A DNA stretch of 64,000 nucleotides. It comes from Martelella mediterranea. GTDB taxonomy: Bacteria > Pseudomonadota > Alphaproteobacteria > Rhizobiales > Rhizobiaceae. Shown here piece after piece: positions 37,332 through 46,370 of this stretch. The notes under the pieces are model-generated. The model did not search any database. It was not told where the DNA came from and was given only the letters and a program-made list of their open reading frames with translations. The stretch covers positions 62,001 to 126,000 of the forward strand of contig NZ_JAINWJ010000007.1 of assembly GCF_021021415.1 (NCBI RefSeq). The letters run 5' to 3'. Position 1 is the stretch's first letter, and every line of letters starts with the position of its first letter. The position numbers were made by a program, and so were the translations under genes.

Positions 37332-37964
37332 TTATCGGCGTCGGCAATCATGACGGGCGCGGAAGCGGGCGAGTTCGCGCTCGCTCGGCGTCTGGCCGGT
37401 ATAGATCCTGACATATTCCGAAGCGCGGCTAACGCGTGTCGCGGTATCCTCCGCGACCTGCAGCGAGATATAGCCGATCTGCACCAGATAGACCGCGTGC
37501 GCCCGCACATCGGCCTCCTCCGGCGTGAAGCCGAAGCGGACGAACAGCGCCTTGATGGCCGCGATCCGCCTCTCATCCGCGCTGGCGACGCGGGCCATGA
37601 CATCATTGGATTGCGCCGCCCAGCCGCGGACCGAAAAATCGAGACGCGGATCGAAATCCGTTTCCGCGATGAACACGCTGATCAGGTTAAGGATGGCCTC
37701 GCTCAGGGTTTCGGCATAGGCATCGCAGGCGTCGATCAGCGCGCCGGTATTGGTCTCCTCCCAATGTTCCAGAATCGCGTCCAGCAGCGCCGCACGATCC
37801 TTGAAGAACCAGTAGAAGCTGGTGCGTGAAAGCGCGAGTCGTTCGGCCAGCGGCTGGATCTTGACCGCATCGACCCCTGTTTCGACAAAGACCTGCCGGG
37901 CCGCATCGAGCCACAATGCGCGCGAGCCGCGCCAGCCTGCAGTGTTTTCCGTTTCAGCATCCAT
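37332..37964 (-). CDS. TetR-family transcriptional regulator
   Basis: A 210-residue repressor-type protein. The N-terminal helix-turn-helix spans about residues 12-58 (AARQVFVETGVDAVKIQPLAERLALSRTSFYWFF, read in parts). The C-terminal ligand domain is helical and divergent. I chose ATG 37964; the frame continues upstream to 38081 but would run across the divergent promoter. It faces the flavoenzyme gene at 38080, with two strong palindromes in between, so it probably controls that gene. Confidence 0.88.
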   Translation of the reverse strand: MDAETENTAGWRGSRALWLDAARQVFVETGVDAVKIQPLAERLALSRTSFYWFFKDRAALLDAILEHWEETNTGALIDACDAYAETLSEAILNLISVFIAETDFDPRLDFSVRGWAAQSNDVMARVASADERRIAAIKALFVRFGFTPEEADVRAHAVYLVQIGYISLQVAEDTATRVSRASEYVRIYTGQTPSERELARFRARHDCRRR

Positions 37965-38008
37965 GCGCCGCAGACTAGCCGCAAGACGCCGCCGGAACAA
38001 GAAGAATA

Positions 38009-38038
38009 GACGTATACGTCGAATAACTTGACAGTTAT
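38009..38038. promoter_or_regulatory. two palindromes in the TetR/flavoenzyme divergent promoter
   Basis: GACGTATACGTC at 38009-38020 is a perfect 12-base palindrome. ATAACT (38023-38028) and AGTTAT (38033-38038) form a second palindrome whose centre contains TTGACA (38028-38033), a good -35 element toward the flavoenzyme. Binding here would block that promoter. Confidence 0.6.
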
Positions 38039-38079
38039 GTACATTTATGGCGAACTTCCTCCAACCAGAGGAGACCGTC

Positions 38080-40116
38080 ATGCATAATGATCCGCTGCTG
38101 CAGCCCTACCAGCTCAAGCACCTCACCCTGAAAAACCGCATCATGATCTCCTCGCACGAGCCGGCCTATCCGGAAGACGGCATGCCGAAGGGGCGGTATC
38201 GCGCCTATCACGTCGAGCGCGCCCGCGCCGGCGTGGCGCTGACCATGACCGCCGGTTCGGCATCGGTGGCGCGCGACAGCCCGCCGGTGTTCAACAATAT
38301 CCTCGCCTGGAAGGATGAGGTGGTCGGCTGGATGCGGCAGCTTGCCGACGAGTGTCACTTGCACGGCTGCGCGGTGATGATCCAGCTCACCCATCTCGGC
38401 CGCCGCACCCGCTGGGACAAGGCCGACTGGCTGCCGGTGGTCTCCGCCGGCCACGAACGCGAGGCCGCCCACCGCGCCTTTCCGAAAAAGGCCGAGGACT
38501 GGGATATCGCCCGCCTGATCAAAGACTATGCCGATGCCGCCGAGCGCATGCAGGCCGCCGGTCTCGACGGCATCGAAATCCAGGCCTATGGCCACCTGAT
38601 GGACCAGTTCTGGTCGCCGCTGACCAACGAGCTGGATGCGCCCTATGGCGGCTCGCTCGACAACCGGCTGCGGTTCACCTTCGAGGTGCTGAACGAAATC
38701 CGCAGGCGCGTCGGCCCGGATTTCATCGTTGGCGTGCGTTATACCGGCGATGAACGGCTGGAGGGCGGGTTCGACCGCACGGAAGGCCTCGAAATCTCGC
38801 GCCGTCTGAAGGACAGCGGGCTTGTCGATTTCCTGAATGTCGTGCGCGGCCATATCGATACCGATGCCGGGCTGACCGACGTTATCCCCGTGCAGGGCAT
38901 GGCCAGCGCCCCGCATCTCGATTTCGCCGGCGAAATCCGCGCGGCGACCGATTTCCCGACCTTCCATGCCGCCAAGATCCAGGATGTCGCGACTGCCCGC
39001 CACGCCATTGCCAGCGGCAAGCTCGACATGGTCGGCATGACCCGCGCCCATATGACCGACCCTCACATCGTCGCCAAAATCATCGCCGGTGAAGAAGAGC
39101 GCATCCGCCCCTGCGTCGGCGCGAACTACTGTCTCGACAGGATCTATCAGGGCGGGCTCGCCTTTTGCGTTCACAACGCGGCGACGGGCCGCGAGGAAAC
39201 CATGCCGCACGCCATTCCGCCGGCTGACAAGAAACGCCGCATCGTGATTGTCGGGGCGGGGCCGGCGGGCATGGAGGCCGCGCGCGTTGCCGCGGAACGC
39301 GGGCACGACGTGATCGTGCACGAGGCGGCGAACGATCCCGGCGGCCAGGTTCGCCTTGCCGCCCAGAGCGAGCGCCGCCGCGAGATGATCTCGATCATCG
39401 ACTGGCGGCTTGCCGAATGTCGCCGGCTTGGCGTCACCTTTCATTTCAACAGTTTCGTCGTTGGCGAAGCGGTGCTTGCGGAAAAACCCGATATCGTCAT
39501 CATCGCCACCGGCGGCCTGCCGCATACCGATGTGACGGGCGCGGGCGACGACCTCGTCGTCTCCGCCTGGGACATCCTGACCGGCGACGTCAAACCCGGC
39601 CAGAACGTGCTGATCTATGACGATGCCGGCGACTATCCGGGGCTTCAGGCGGCCGAGAAGATCGCCGAAACCGGCGCGAAGGTGGAAATCATGACCCGCG
39701 ACCGGTCCTTTGCACCGGAGGTGATGGCGATGTCGCTCACGCCCTTCATGCGCGCCCTGCAAAAGCGCGACGTCACCTTCACCGTGACATGGAAATTGCA
39801 GCGCGTGGAACGCGACGGCAACCGGCTTCTGGCGACGATCGACAGCGATTACGGCGGCGTGACCCGCACCCGTTCGGTCGATCAGGTGATCGTCAACCAC
39901 GGCACCCGACCGCTCGATGATATCTATTTCGAACTGAAGCCCGGATCATCCAATCTCGGCGCGGTGGATTACGAGGCGCTGGTGGCCGGCAATCCGCAGT
40001 CCGTAAAAGGCAACCCGGACGGCGCCTACCAGATCTTCCGGATCGGCGACGCGGTGTCAGCCCGTAACATCCACGCCGCGATCTACGACGCCCTCAGGCT
40101 GGTGAAAGACCTATAG
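38080..40116 (+). CDS. FMN/FAD oxidoreductase, N-methylproline demethylase-like
   Basis: A 678-residue enzyme of the trimethylamine dehydrogenase / 2,4-dienoyl-CoA reductase group. An old-yellow-enzyme TIM barrel with FMN covers about 1-340, then an Fe-S segment, then a NAD(P)/FAD domain starting VIVGAGPAGMEAARVA near 390. It most resembles what I recall of rhizobial N-methylproline demethylase (stachydrine/hygric acid catabolism). In the cluster segment the cysteines are at 345, 351 and 363, but residue 348 is Ala where trimethylamine dehydrogenase has a ligand Cys. AGAGGAG upstream fixes ATG 38080 over 38047. Confidence 0.82.
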   Translation: MHNDPLLQPYQLKHLTLKNRIMISSHEPAYPEDGMPKGRYRAYHVERARAGVALTMTAGSASVARDSPPVFNNILAWKDEVVGWMRQLADECHLHGCAVMIQLTHLGRRTRWDKADWLPVVSAGHEREAAHRAFPKKAEDWDIARLIKDYADAAERMQAAGLDGIEIQAYGHLMDQFWSPLTNELDAPYGGSLDNRLRFTFEVLNEIRRRVGPDFIVGVRYTGDERLEGGFDRTEGLEISRRLKDSGLVDFLNVVRGHIDTDAGLTDVIPVQGMASAPHLDFAGEIRAATDFPTFHAAKIQDVATARHAIASGKLDMVGMTRAHMTDPHIVAKIIAGEEERIRPCVGANYCLDRIYQGGLAFCVHNAATGREETMPHAIPPADKKRRIVIVGAGPAGMEAARVAAERGHDVIVHEAANDPGGQVRLAAQSERRREMISIIDWRLAECRRLGVTFHFNSFVVGEAVLAEKPDIVIIATGGLPHTDVTGAGDDLVVSAWDILTGDVKPGQNVLIYDDAGDYPGLQAAEKIAETGAKVEIMTRDRSFAPEVMAMSLTPFMRALQKRDVTFTVTWKLQRVERDGNRLLATIDSDYGGVTRTRSVDQVIVNHGTRPLDDIYFELKPGSSNLGAVDYEALVAGNPQSVKGNPDGAYQIFRIGDAVSARNIHAAIYDALRLVKDL

Positions 40117-40144
40117 AGCAAACGCCGCGATCAAGCGGATTTTT

Positions 40145-41143
40145 TCAGGTACTCCTCATCCGTTGAGGGGAATCCATCGGCGTTGAGGCCGGGATCGGAT
40201 AGTCGCTCGGCGAGGGTTCGCGCGGCACGAGGCTTGGCACTATGCCCTCCGCGCTCAGCCGTTCGAGCTGCTGCCACAGCAGCGTGCGCACGGCGCGCAC
40301 CGCGGCGGAGTTGGGACGGTCCTTGCTGGTGATGACGAACATCTGCCGGGTGAGCGGGAGGTCGGGGATCTGCCGTATGAAGAGCTTGCCCTCGCGCACG
40401 CCCTCCAGCATGCCCGCCCGCGGCATGATCGTGTAGGCGTAGCCGCAGGCGAGCAGCTTGCGCAGCAGCGAGGAGCTGTCCTGCCGGGTGCGCAGGTTCA
40501 GGTGCAGGCCGCGATCGAAGGCGACCTGATCGATGGTCCTGTGGGTGAGATGCCCCTGTGACGGCAGCACCAGAGGCGCGCGGCAGGCCTCGGCAAACGA
40601 GATCGGCCCCGGCTGGTCGAGCGGCGTGCCGATGCCGCCGGCAAAGATCATCTCGTCAATATAGGCGAGTTCGGCCTTGACGTTCGGCATGGATTTCGCC
40701 CCCGGCACGATGCCGACATCGACCTGCCCTTCCCGGATCAGTTGGGCGGCCGGATAGCTCATCGCGCGGCGCACCGTGATCTTCACATCGGGAAACAGCG
40801 CCTCCGCGCGCATCATCAGTTCCGGCGCCAGAAGGTTGGCGATGGCAGCCGCGATCACCACCGATACCTCGCCTGCCGGCACCTGGCTGGCATGCTTGAC
40901 GTCCAGCCTGGCCTGCTCGAAATCGGCGGAGATTTTCTTGGCGTAGTTCAGGAACATCTCGCCCGCCGGCGTGAGCTCCATCCCGGTCGTGCGGCGGTGA
41001 AACAGCGTCGCCCCCATCGCATGTTCGAGATTGGCGACAAGCTGGCTGAGCGCCGGCTGCGCAACGCCGAGACTGCCCGCCGCTTTCGACAGCGATCCCG
41101 CCTGGGCGATCTCGATAAAGGTGTTCAGATTTCTGAGCTTCAT
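40145..41143 (-). CDS. LysR-family transcriptional regulator
   Basis: A 332-residue regulator with the standard N-terminal winged helix (LNTFIEIAQAGSLSKAAGSLGVAQPALSQLVANLE, in parts residues 5-40) and a two-lobed co-inducer domain (about 90-300). It is divergent from the tripartite transporter genes starting at 41262 and probably activates them with a carboxylic acid as inducer. A palindrome lies six bases before its start codon, suggesting autoregulation. Confidence 0.92.
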   Translation of the reverse strand: MKLRNLNTFIEIAQAGSLSKAAGSLGVAQPALSQLVANLEHAMGATLFHRRTTGMELTPAGEMFLNYAKKISADFEQARLDVKHASQVPAGEVSVVIAAAIANLLAPELMMRAEALFPDVKITVRRAMSYPAAQLIREGQVDVGIVPGAKSMPNVKAELAYIDEMIFAGGIGTPLDQPGPISFAEACRAPLVLPSQGHLTHRTIDQVAFDRGLHLNLRTRQDSSSLLRKLLACGYAYTIMPRAGMLEGVREGKLFIRQIPDLPLTRQMFVITSKDRPNSAAVRAVRTLLWQQLERLSAEGIVPSLVPREPSPSDYPIPASTPMDSPQRMRST

Positions 41144-41148
41144 GCGCC

Positions 41149-41170
41149 GGTATAATAAAAGTCTTATACC
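41149..41170. promoter_or_regulatory. putative LysR operator
   Basis: GGTATAA (41149-41155) and TTATACC (41164-41170) are perfect inverted arms with an 8-base spacer. The ATAA...TTAT core fits the T-N11-A type LysR site. It is between the LysR start and tctB. Confidence 0.55.
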
Positions 41171-41261
41171 CGGTGGTCAATCTTTGAGTTATTCAAACCT
41201 CCCGAACTCCCGTAAAGGTAGCGGCAAAATAACGCCGGAATAACCGGTTGGGAGGGAAAAC

Positions 41262-41711
41262 ATGAAAAAGGCAGAGCTGGTTTCCGGCTTCGTGCTGATG
41301 GCATTCGGTATTCTATTATGGCTTGTGCTGATACCCTGGCAGATCGCCGAGGCGCCGACGGCGATCATATCGCCGCGCATGATGCCGCGTCTGTGTGCGG
41401 CCATTCTTGTCGTGCTGAGCCTGGTGCTGATCGTACAGTCGCTTCTGTCGCTGCGGCTGGAACGCGCTGACAGCGGACCGGTCTTCAGCCGGAACGAGAT
41501 CGTCGCCACGCTCGGCGTCGTCGCTCTCTTCTCCGTCGCCACGCTGCTGTTCATCTACACCGGGCCGCTGCTGCCGGGGCTGATGATCATCATCCTGCCG
41601 ATGCTGGCACTGGGCGAGCGGCGGATCGCCATGCTCACCCTGCTGCCGGCCGGCCTCATGGGCGGGGCCTGGCTGCTTTTTTACATCGTGCTGGGGACGA
41701 GCTTCCAATGA
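41262..41711 (+). CDS. tctB: tripartite tricarboxylate transporter small membrane subunit, TctB-like
   Basis: A 149-residue protein with four predicted helices (about 7-25, 37-58, 78-105 and 110-145), the size and pattern of TctB. It forms the small membrane part of a secondary, binding-protein-dependent carboxylate importer. It has a GGGAGGG ribosome site. Its stop overlaps the tctA start by four bases. Confidence 0.85.
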   Translation: MKKAELVSGFVLMAFGILLWLVLIPWQIAEAPTAIISPRMMPRLCAAILVVLSLVLIVQSLLSLRLERADSGPVFSRNEIVATLGVVALFSVATLLFIYTGPLLPGLMIIILPMLALGERRIAMLTLLPAGLMGGAWLLFYIVLGTSFQ

Positions 41712-43273
41712 TCGATACATTCTTCGCTCCGCTTGCGGCCGGTTTCGCGTCGATCGCCAATTTCTGGACGCTGCTTTATGTCTGCTTCGGCGTGGCTGTG
41801 GGGTACGCGGTCGGCGCCATCCCCGGGCTCGGCAAGGGCACAGCCACGGCTATCCTGATCCCGGTGACCTTCTATCTCGAACCCGTTTCCGCCATCGGCC
41901 TTCTGATCGGTATCGCCAAGGGCTCGACCGCCGGCAGCGCGATTTCGGCCATTCTCATGAACACGCCCGGCGAGCCGTCCTCGGCCGCCACGGCCTTCGA
42001 CGGTTATCCGCTGGCCCAGCAGGGCAAGGCTGGCAAGGCGCTGAAGATGGGGCTTTACGCCTCGGTGATCGGCGACCTGATCTCGACCCTTTGCCTGATC
42101 GCTCTGGCCGCGCCGCTGGCCCAGTTCGCGCTGGAGATCGGGCCGGTCGAACAGTTTGCCATCCTGCTGTTCTCGCTGACCTTCATCGGCGCGCTGGCGG
42201 GCAATTCGCTGGTCAAGGGCCTGATTTCGGGCACGCTCGGCCTGCTGGTGGCAACCGTTGGCATGGAGATCGAAACCGCCGTGCCCCGTTTCACCTTCGG
42301 CCGATTGGAACTGTTCGACGGACTGTCGCTCATCCCCGTCGCCATCGGCATGATGGCGGTCTCGGAAATGGTCCTGCAAATGGCCAACCACCGGGAGCTC
42401 GATCGCCAGGTCGCCGAAATCCGCGTCTCGAGCGATCCGGACGATAGCCGGGTGACCGGTCGGGAATGGCGTCGCTGCCTGCCCGTGATCCTGCGCGGCA
42501 CCGGGATCGGTGTTTTCGTCGGCATCCTGCCCGGCCTTGGCGCAAGCGTCGCCTCGTTCATGTCCTACGGCGCGACCGCGCGCATGTCGAAGACCCCGGA
42601 ACGCTTCGGCAAGGGTGCGATCGAAGGCGTCGCCGCTTCCGAAAGCGCGGACAATGCGGTGGTGCCTTCCAGCTTCGTGCCGCTTTTCGCGCTCGGCATC
42701 CCCGGCTCGGTGATCGCTGCGATCCTGATATCCGCCTTTGTCATTCACGGCATTACGCCCGGACCGCTGATGTTCGTCGAGGACGCGGAAATCGTCCAGA
42801 GCCTTTACGCGGCGATGATCGTGGCAAGCTTCGCGCTCCTGGCGATCGGCCTGATCGGTCAGACGTTTTTCGCCTGGGTGATCCGCTCACCGATGCGGGT
42901 AATTGCGCCCGCCGTCCTGTTCTTCTGCATGATCGGCTCGTTCATGCAGGGCGGCGGTCTGTTTGGCATCGGGGTGATGGTGATCTTCGCGGTGTTCGGC
43001 GTTCTTGCGAAGAAACTCGACTTTTCCTTCGTCACCTTCCTGATCGGCTTCGTCATCGGGCCGTCGCTGGAACTGACTTTGCGCCAGACGATCCCGCTGC
43101 TCGACCGGGACGTGACCAACCTTGCGCAGCATCCGATTGCGGCCGTGTTCATCGGCCTGACCATCGCGCTTATCGCGATCCTGGCGCTGGCCGAAATCCG
43201 GCGCCGCACCCGCGCGGTTCTCGCCCTATCCGAAGGGTCCGTCGCATTCAATGAAACTGGGAGGAACTCATGA
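41708..43273 (+). CDS. tctA: tripartite tricarboxylate transporter large membrane subunit, TctA-like
   Basis: A 521-residue membrane protein with 10-12 predicted helices and the TctA signatures GAIPGLGKGTATAILIPVTF near residue 37 and GILPGLGASVASFMSYG near 275. It is the ion-coupled translocation subunit. It starts at the ATGA overlap with tctB and ends four bases into tctC. Confidence 0.94.
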   Translation: MIDTFFAPLAAGFASIANFWTLLYVCFGVAVGYAVGAIPGLGKGTATAILIPVTFYLEPVSAIGLLIGIAKGSTAGSAISAILMNTPGEPSSAATAFDGYPLAQQGKAGKALKMGLYASVIGDLISTLCLIALAAPLAQFALEIGPVEQFAILLFSLTFIGALAGNSLVKGLISGTLGLLVATVGMEIETAVPRFTFGRLELFDGLSLIPVAIGMMAVSEMVLQMANHRELDRQVAEIRVSSDPDDSRVTGREWRRCLPVILRGTGIGVFVGILPGLGASVASFMSYGATARMSKTPERFGKGAIEGVAASESADNAVVPSSFVPLFALGIPGSVIAAILISAFVIHGITPGPLMFVEDAEIVQSLYAAMIVASFALLAIGLIGQTFFAWVIRSPMRVIAPAVLFFCMIGSFMQGGGLFGIGVMVIFAVFGVLAKKLDFSFVTFLIGFVIGPSLELTLRQTIPLLDRDVTNLAQHPIAAVFIGLTIALIAILALAEIRRRTRAVLALSEGSVAFNETGRNS

Positions 43274-44220
43274 CCATACTGAAGAAACTCGCCGCCGCCG
43301 CGGCCTTCGCCACGGCGAGCCTCGCCGCAGGGGCAGCGCTTGCGGCAGACTATCCGACGAAAGCGATCACCGCGCTGATCGGCTACGGGGCCGGCGGCGG
43401 CACCGACACGATCGGCCGGGTCCTGTTCGAGGAGATGAAGGAGACCCTCGGCCAGCAGATCATCGTGGTCAATCTGCCTGGCGCTGCCAGCAGCGTCGCA
43501 GCGCTCAAACTGAAAATGGCGAAGCCGGACGGCTACACCCTGATGCTGGCGCCATCGACCGCCGTTGCCACCAACCAGATCTGGAACCCGGCCGCCGACT
43601 ACGAAGTCGACGACTTCACCATGATCGGCTCGATCGCGGCCTACCAGCCGGCCTTCGCCGCGCCCATGGATCGTCCCTACGACACGTTCGACGAATTCGT
43701 CGCCTTCGCCAAGGAAAACCCCGGCGCCAAGGTCGCGACGATCACGCCGGCCTCGAAGGTGCAGCTTGAGCTGGTTGCCAGGCAGGAAGGGCTGGAGCTG
43801 AATTTCGTCCCGGTCAAGGGCGGCGCCGGCATGATCAGCGGTCTGCTCGGCGGCGATTTCGATATCGCCTATAGCGGCGGCGCGCATCAGAAATACCCCG
43901 ACAAGATCAAGACGATCGCCTCGACCGGTGAAGAACGCCTGGTGGCGAGCCCCGACATCAAGACGATGAACGAATATGGCTACATGTCGAGCTACGGCTC
44001 GAAACTGGTTCTCGTCGGCCCGGCCGGCATGCCTGAAGATGTCGTCGCAACCCTTGAGAACGCCCTGCTGGAGGCCGGCCGCACCGAAAGCGTCCGCCAG
44101 GTCATGGCCAATCTCGACTTCCCGCCCGTCGAGAAGGGGTCGGCCGAGCTTATGGAAGAGGTCAAAGCGGCCCACACGGCCGAGCTCAAGCTCAAGGAGG
44201 CCGTTTCGGCGCCCAACTGA
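43270..44220 (+). CDS. tctC: tripartite tricarboxylate transporter substrate-binding protein, TctC-like
   Basis: A 316-residue periplasmic protein. The signal peptide ends near ALA-AD (residue 26), then comes YPTKAITALIGYGAGGGTD, the canonical start of TctC/Bug proteins. The substrate family is di- and tricarboxylates or aromatic acids. The CoA-transferase that follows suggests a carboxylate that is activated to a CoA thioester. Confidence 0.93.
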   Translation: MTILKKLAAAAAFATASLAAGAALAADYPTKAITALIGYGAGGGTDTIGRVLFEEMKETLGQQIIVVNLPGAASSVAALKLKMAKPDGYTLMLAPSTAVATNQIWNPAADYEVDDFTMIGSIAAYQPAFAAPMDRPYDTFDEFVAFAKENPGAKVATITPASKVQLELVARQEGLELNFVPVKGGAGMISGLLGGDFDIAYSGGAHQKYPDKIKTIASTGEERLVASPDIKTMNEYGYMSSYGSKLVLVGPAGMPEDVVATLENALLEAGRTESVRQVMANLDFPPVEKGSAELMEEVKAAHTAELKLKEAVSAPN

Positions 44221-44274
44221 CCATCATGCCCGGGGCGCGATGGTCGCGTCCCGGAATTTTCGGGAGTATTATCC

Positions 44275-45519
44275 GTGTTCGAGCCCCTCAAAGGCCTCCG
44301 CGTCATCGACACCAGCCACGTTCTTGCCGGTCCCTATGCCGGCTATCAATTGGCCTTGCTGGGGGCCGACGTCATCAAGATCGAAGTGCCGGGCATCGGC
44401 GACTGGACCCGCAAGGGCGGCCAGCTGCCCGAACTGAACGAAGCCGGCATGGGCCTGTCCTACATGTCCCAGAATGCCGCCAAGCGCTCGCTGGCGCTCG
44501 ATATCAAGACGCCGGAGGGGCGCGACATTCTCAAGCGCCTGACCGCAAACGCCGATGTGTTCATCGAGAACATGCGGCCGGGCACAATGGCGCGCAACGG
44601 GCTCGGCTATGAAGATATGAAGGCAGTCAAGCCCGACCTGATCTATTGCTCGATCTCGGCCTTCGGCCAGGACGGCCCCTACAGCCGGCGGGGCGCCTAT
44701 GACCATGTGATCCAGGGCATGTGCGGCATCATGGGCACCACCGGAACCCGGGAAAGCGGCCCGACAAAGGTGGGCGCGCCCTATGTCGACTTCGCCACCG
44801 GGCTCAACGCGGCCTATGCCATCTCGGCCGCGCTCCATCAAAGGCGGGCGACCGGCGAAGGCGTACATCTCGACGTCGCCATGCTCGACACCTCGATGAT
44901 GCTGATGGCCTCGCTGCTCACCAGTCATCTCAGCTCCGGCTGGAAACCCGAGCCGGCGGGCAATGAAGCCTGGAGCCGAAGCCCGACATCGGGCTGCTTC
45001 CAGACCGCCGACGGCTTGCTGATGGTGGCGGCAAACAATATCCGCCAGATCGTGCCGCTGCTCGAAACGCTGGGCCTTGCCGAGCTTGCCGAGAAGACGC
45101 GACGCGACCCGACGGCTGCCAGGGACGAACTGAACGGGCTGCGACTGACCCTTGAAGTCGCCCTCAAGACCCGCTCGGCCAGCGAATGGGAGGAAGACCT
45201 CAACGCCGTCGGCGTCCCCGCCGGCAGGGTGCGCAATCTCTCCGAAATGCTGGCCGAGGAACACGCCGCCGCCCGCCAGCTCACCACGCCGATAGAGGCA
45301 GTGCCCGGCACCACCGTCCATGTCCCGACGGCGGGCTTCAAGGCCAACGGCGCCGCGATCGCCCCGACCACGCCGGCCCCGCGCCTCGGCGAGCATTCGC
45401 GCGAAGTGCTGGGCGAGCTTGGTCTGACGGATGAGGAGATCGACGCTCTGGAAGAAGCCTCGGTCATCGGCACGAGCGCGACGTCCGGGGGCCGGTCGGG
45501 TGAGCCTAACTGGCGCTGA
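44275..45519 (+). CDS. family III (CaiB/BaiF) CoA-transferase
   Basis: A 414-residue CoA-transferase. The N-terminal signature is GLRVIDTSHVLAGPYAGYQLALLGADVIKIE, in which the VxxxxGP...LADxGADVxKxE pattern is clear. FIENMRPGTMARNGLGYED is near residue 97. The Asp in VAMLD at about 205 aligns with the family's catalytic Asp (inference). Start GTG 44275. Following TctBAC on the same strand, it probably activates the imported acid; glutarate or a longer dicarboxylate is suggested by the downstream glutaryl-CoA dehydrogenase. Confidence 0.88.
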   Translation: MFEPLKGLRVIDTSHVLAGPYAGYQLALLGADVIKIEVPGIGDWTRKGGQLPELNEAGMGLSYMSQNAAKRSLALDIKTPEGRDILKRLTANADVFIENMRPGTMARNGLGYEDMKAVKPDLIYCSISAFGQDGPYSRRGAYDHVIQGMCGIMGTTGTRESGPTKVGAPYVDFATGLNAAYAISAALHQRRATGEGVHLDVAMLDTSMMLMASLLTSHLSSGWKPEPAGNEAWSRSPTSGCFQTADGLLMVAANNIRQIVPLLETLGLAELAEKTRRDPTAARDELNGLRLTLEVALKTRSASEWEEDLNAVGVPAGRVRNLSEMLAEEHAAARQLTTPIEAVPGTTVHVPTAGFKANGAAIAPTTPAPRLGEHSREVLGELGLTDEEIDALEEASVIGTSATSGGRSGEPNWR

Positions 45520-45649
45520 GGCCGGAGAGGTTCTTCGCCGGGCGTCGGCACCGCTTTCGTGTGCGCGGCGGCAGATCTGGGCGCGGGAAAAGCCTTCCAC
45601 GGCCCAAGGGCCAGCTTGTGCGAACAGGCCGGAGTGGCTACCGTTGGGC

Positions 45650-46270
45650 ATGAAGAACAAAAAGCCAAGGCCCGGGCCGGGCCGCCCTTCCAGCATGGAA
45701 GACCCCTATCGCGTGATTTGCGACGCCGCGGCGGCGCTGTTTGCCGAAAAGGGCTTCGACAACACATCGCTTCAGGATGTAGCAACCGCGGTGGGCGTCA
45801 CCAAGGCCGGTCTTTATCACTATTTTCCGACTAAGCAGGCGCTTTTCGAGGCAATCGTGCTGGACACGCTTCGGGACCTGCATGCGGGCGCGGTTGCCGC
45901 CATCGCCGCCCATGATGGCTACCCCGACAAGCTGACCGCCTTCATGACCGCGCATGCGCGGTATTTCTCCGAGCATGGCGAACGGTATCGGGCGAGTTTC
46001 TTCGGTCGCGGCGGCGGCGGTGAGCGCGCCAACCTGACCCCGGACGAGCGCGCCATGCGCAAGGCCTATGCCCGGCTACTGGAGGACGTGGTGAAGGCCG
46101 GCGTGGACGCGGGCGCGATCACGGTTTCCGATGTGCCGACCTTCGCCAGAGGCGTGCTCGGCATGCTGAACTGGATGGCACGGTGGTATCGCCCCGACGG
46201 GCGGCTCACCGCCGCTGAAATCGCCGAATCCTACGCCCAGATATTGCTGGCCGGCGCCCTGCCCCGATAG
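45650..46270 (+). CDS. TetR-family transcriptional regulator
   Basis: A 206-residue regulator with helix-turn-helix AAAALFAEKGFDNTSLQDVA...VGVTKAGLYHYFPTKQALFEA at about residues 20-62. This YHYF/FPTK pattern is shared with regulators of fatty-acid and acyl-CoA degradation genes. ATG 45650 begins the protein before the basic segment KKPRPGPGRPS. It precedes the acyl-CoA dehydrogenase cluster and probably acts at the palindrome at 46318-46333. Confidence 0.88.
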   Translation: MKNKKPRPGPGRPSSMEDPYRVICDAAAALFAEKGFDNTSLQDVATAVGVTKAGLYHYFPTKQALFEAIVLDTLRDLHAGAVAAIAAHDGYPDKLTAFMTAHARYFSEHGERYRASFFGRGGGGERANLTPDERAMRKAYARLLEDVVKAGVDAGAITVSDVPTFARGVLGMLNWMARWYRPDGRLTAAEIAESYAQILLAGALPR

Positions 46271-46291
46271 GCCCATGCCCATCCCAACGGA

Positions 46292-46333
46292 TTGACATGT
46301 TGCTCGGCATAATTTATTACCGGCCAGACGGTA
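46292..46333 (+). promoter_or_regulatory. promoter and TetR-type operator of the acyl-CoA dehydrogenase operon
   Basis: TTGACA at 46292-46297 and TATTAC at 46315-46320 are 17 bases apart, a good sigma-70 layout. TACCG (46318-46322) and CGGTA (46329-46333) form a palindrome with a 6-base spacer overlapping the -10, with further imperfect pairing of the A/T flanks. Repression by the upstream TetR protein is the simplest reading. Confidence 0.6.
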
Positions 46334-46370
46334 GTTAAATATGTCATGGCTTTACAGGGATGGGCGCGAC

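Noticed and set aside
38047-38079. Earlier ATG as the start of the flavoenzyme
   Set aside because: No ribosome site, and it lies just after the palindromic promoter; ATG 38080 has AGAGGAG.
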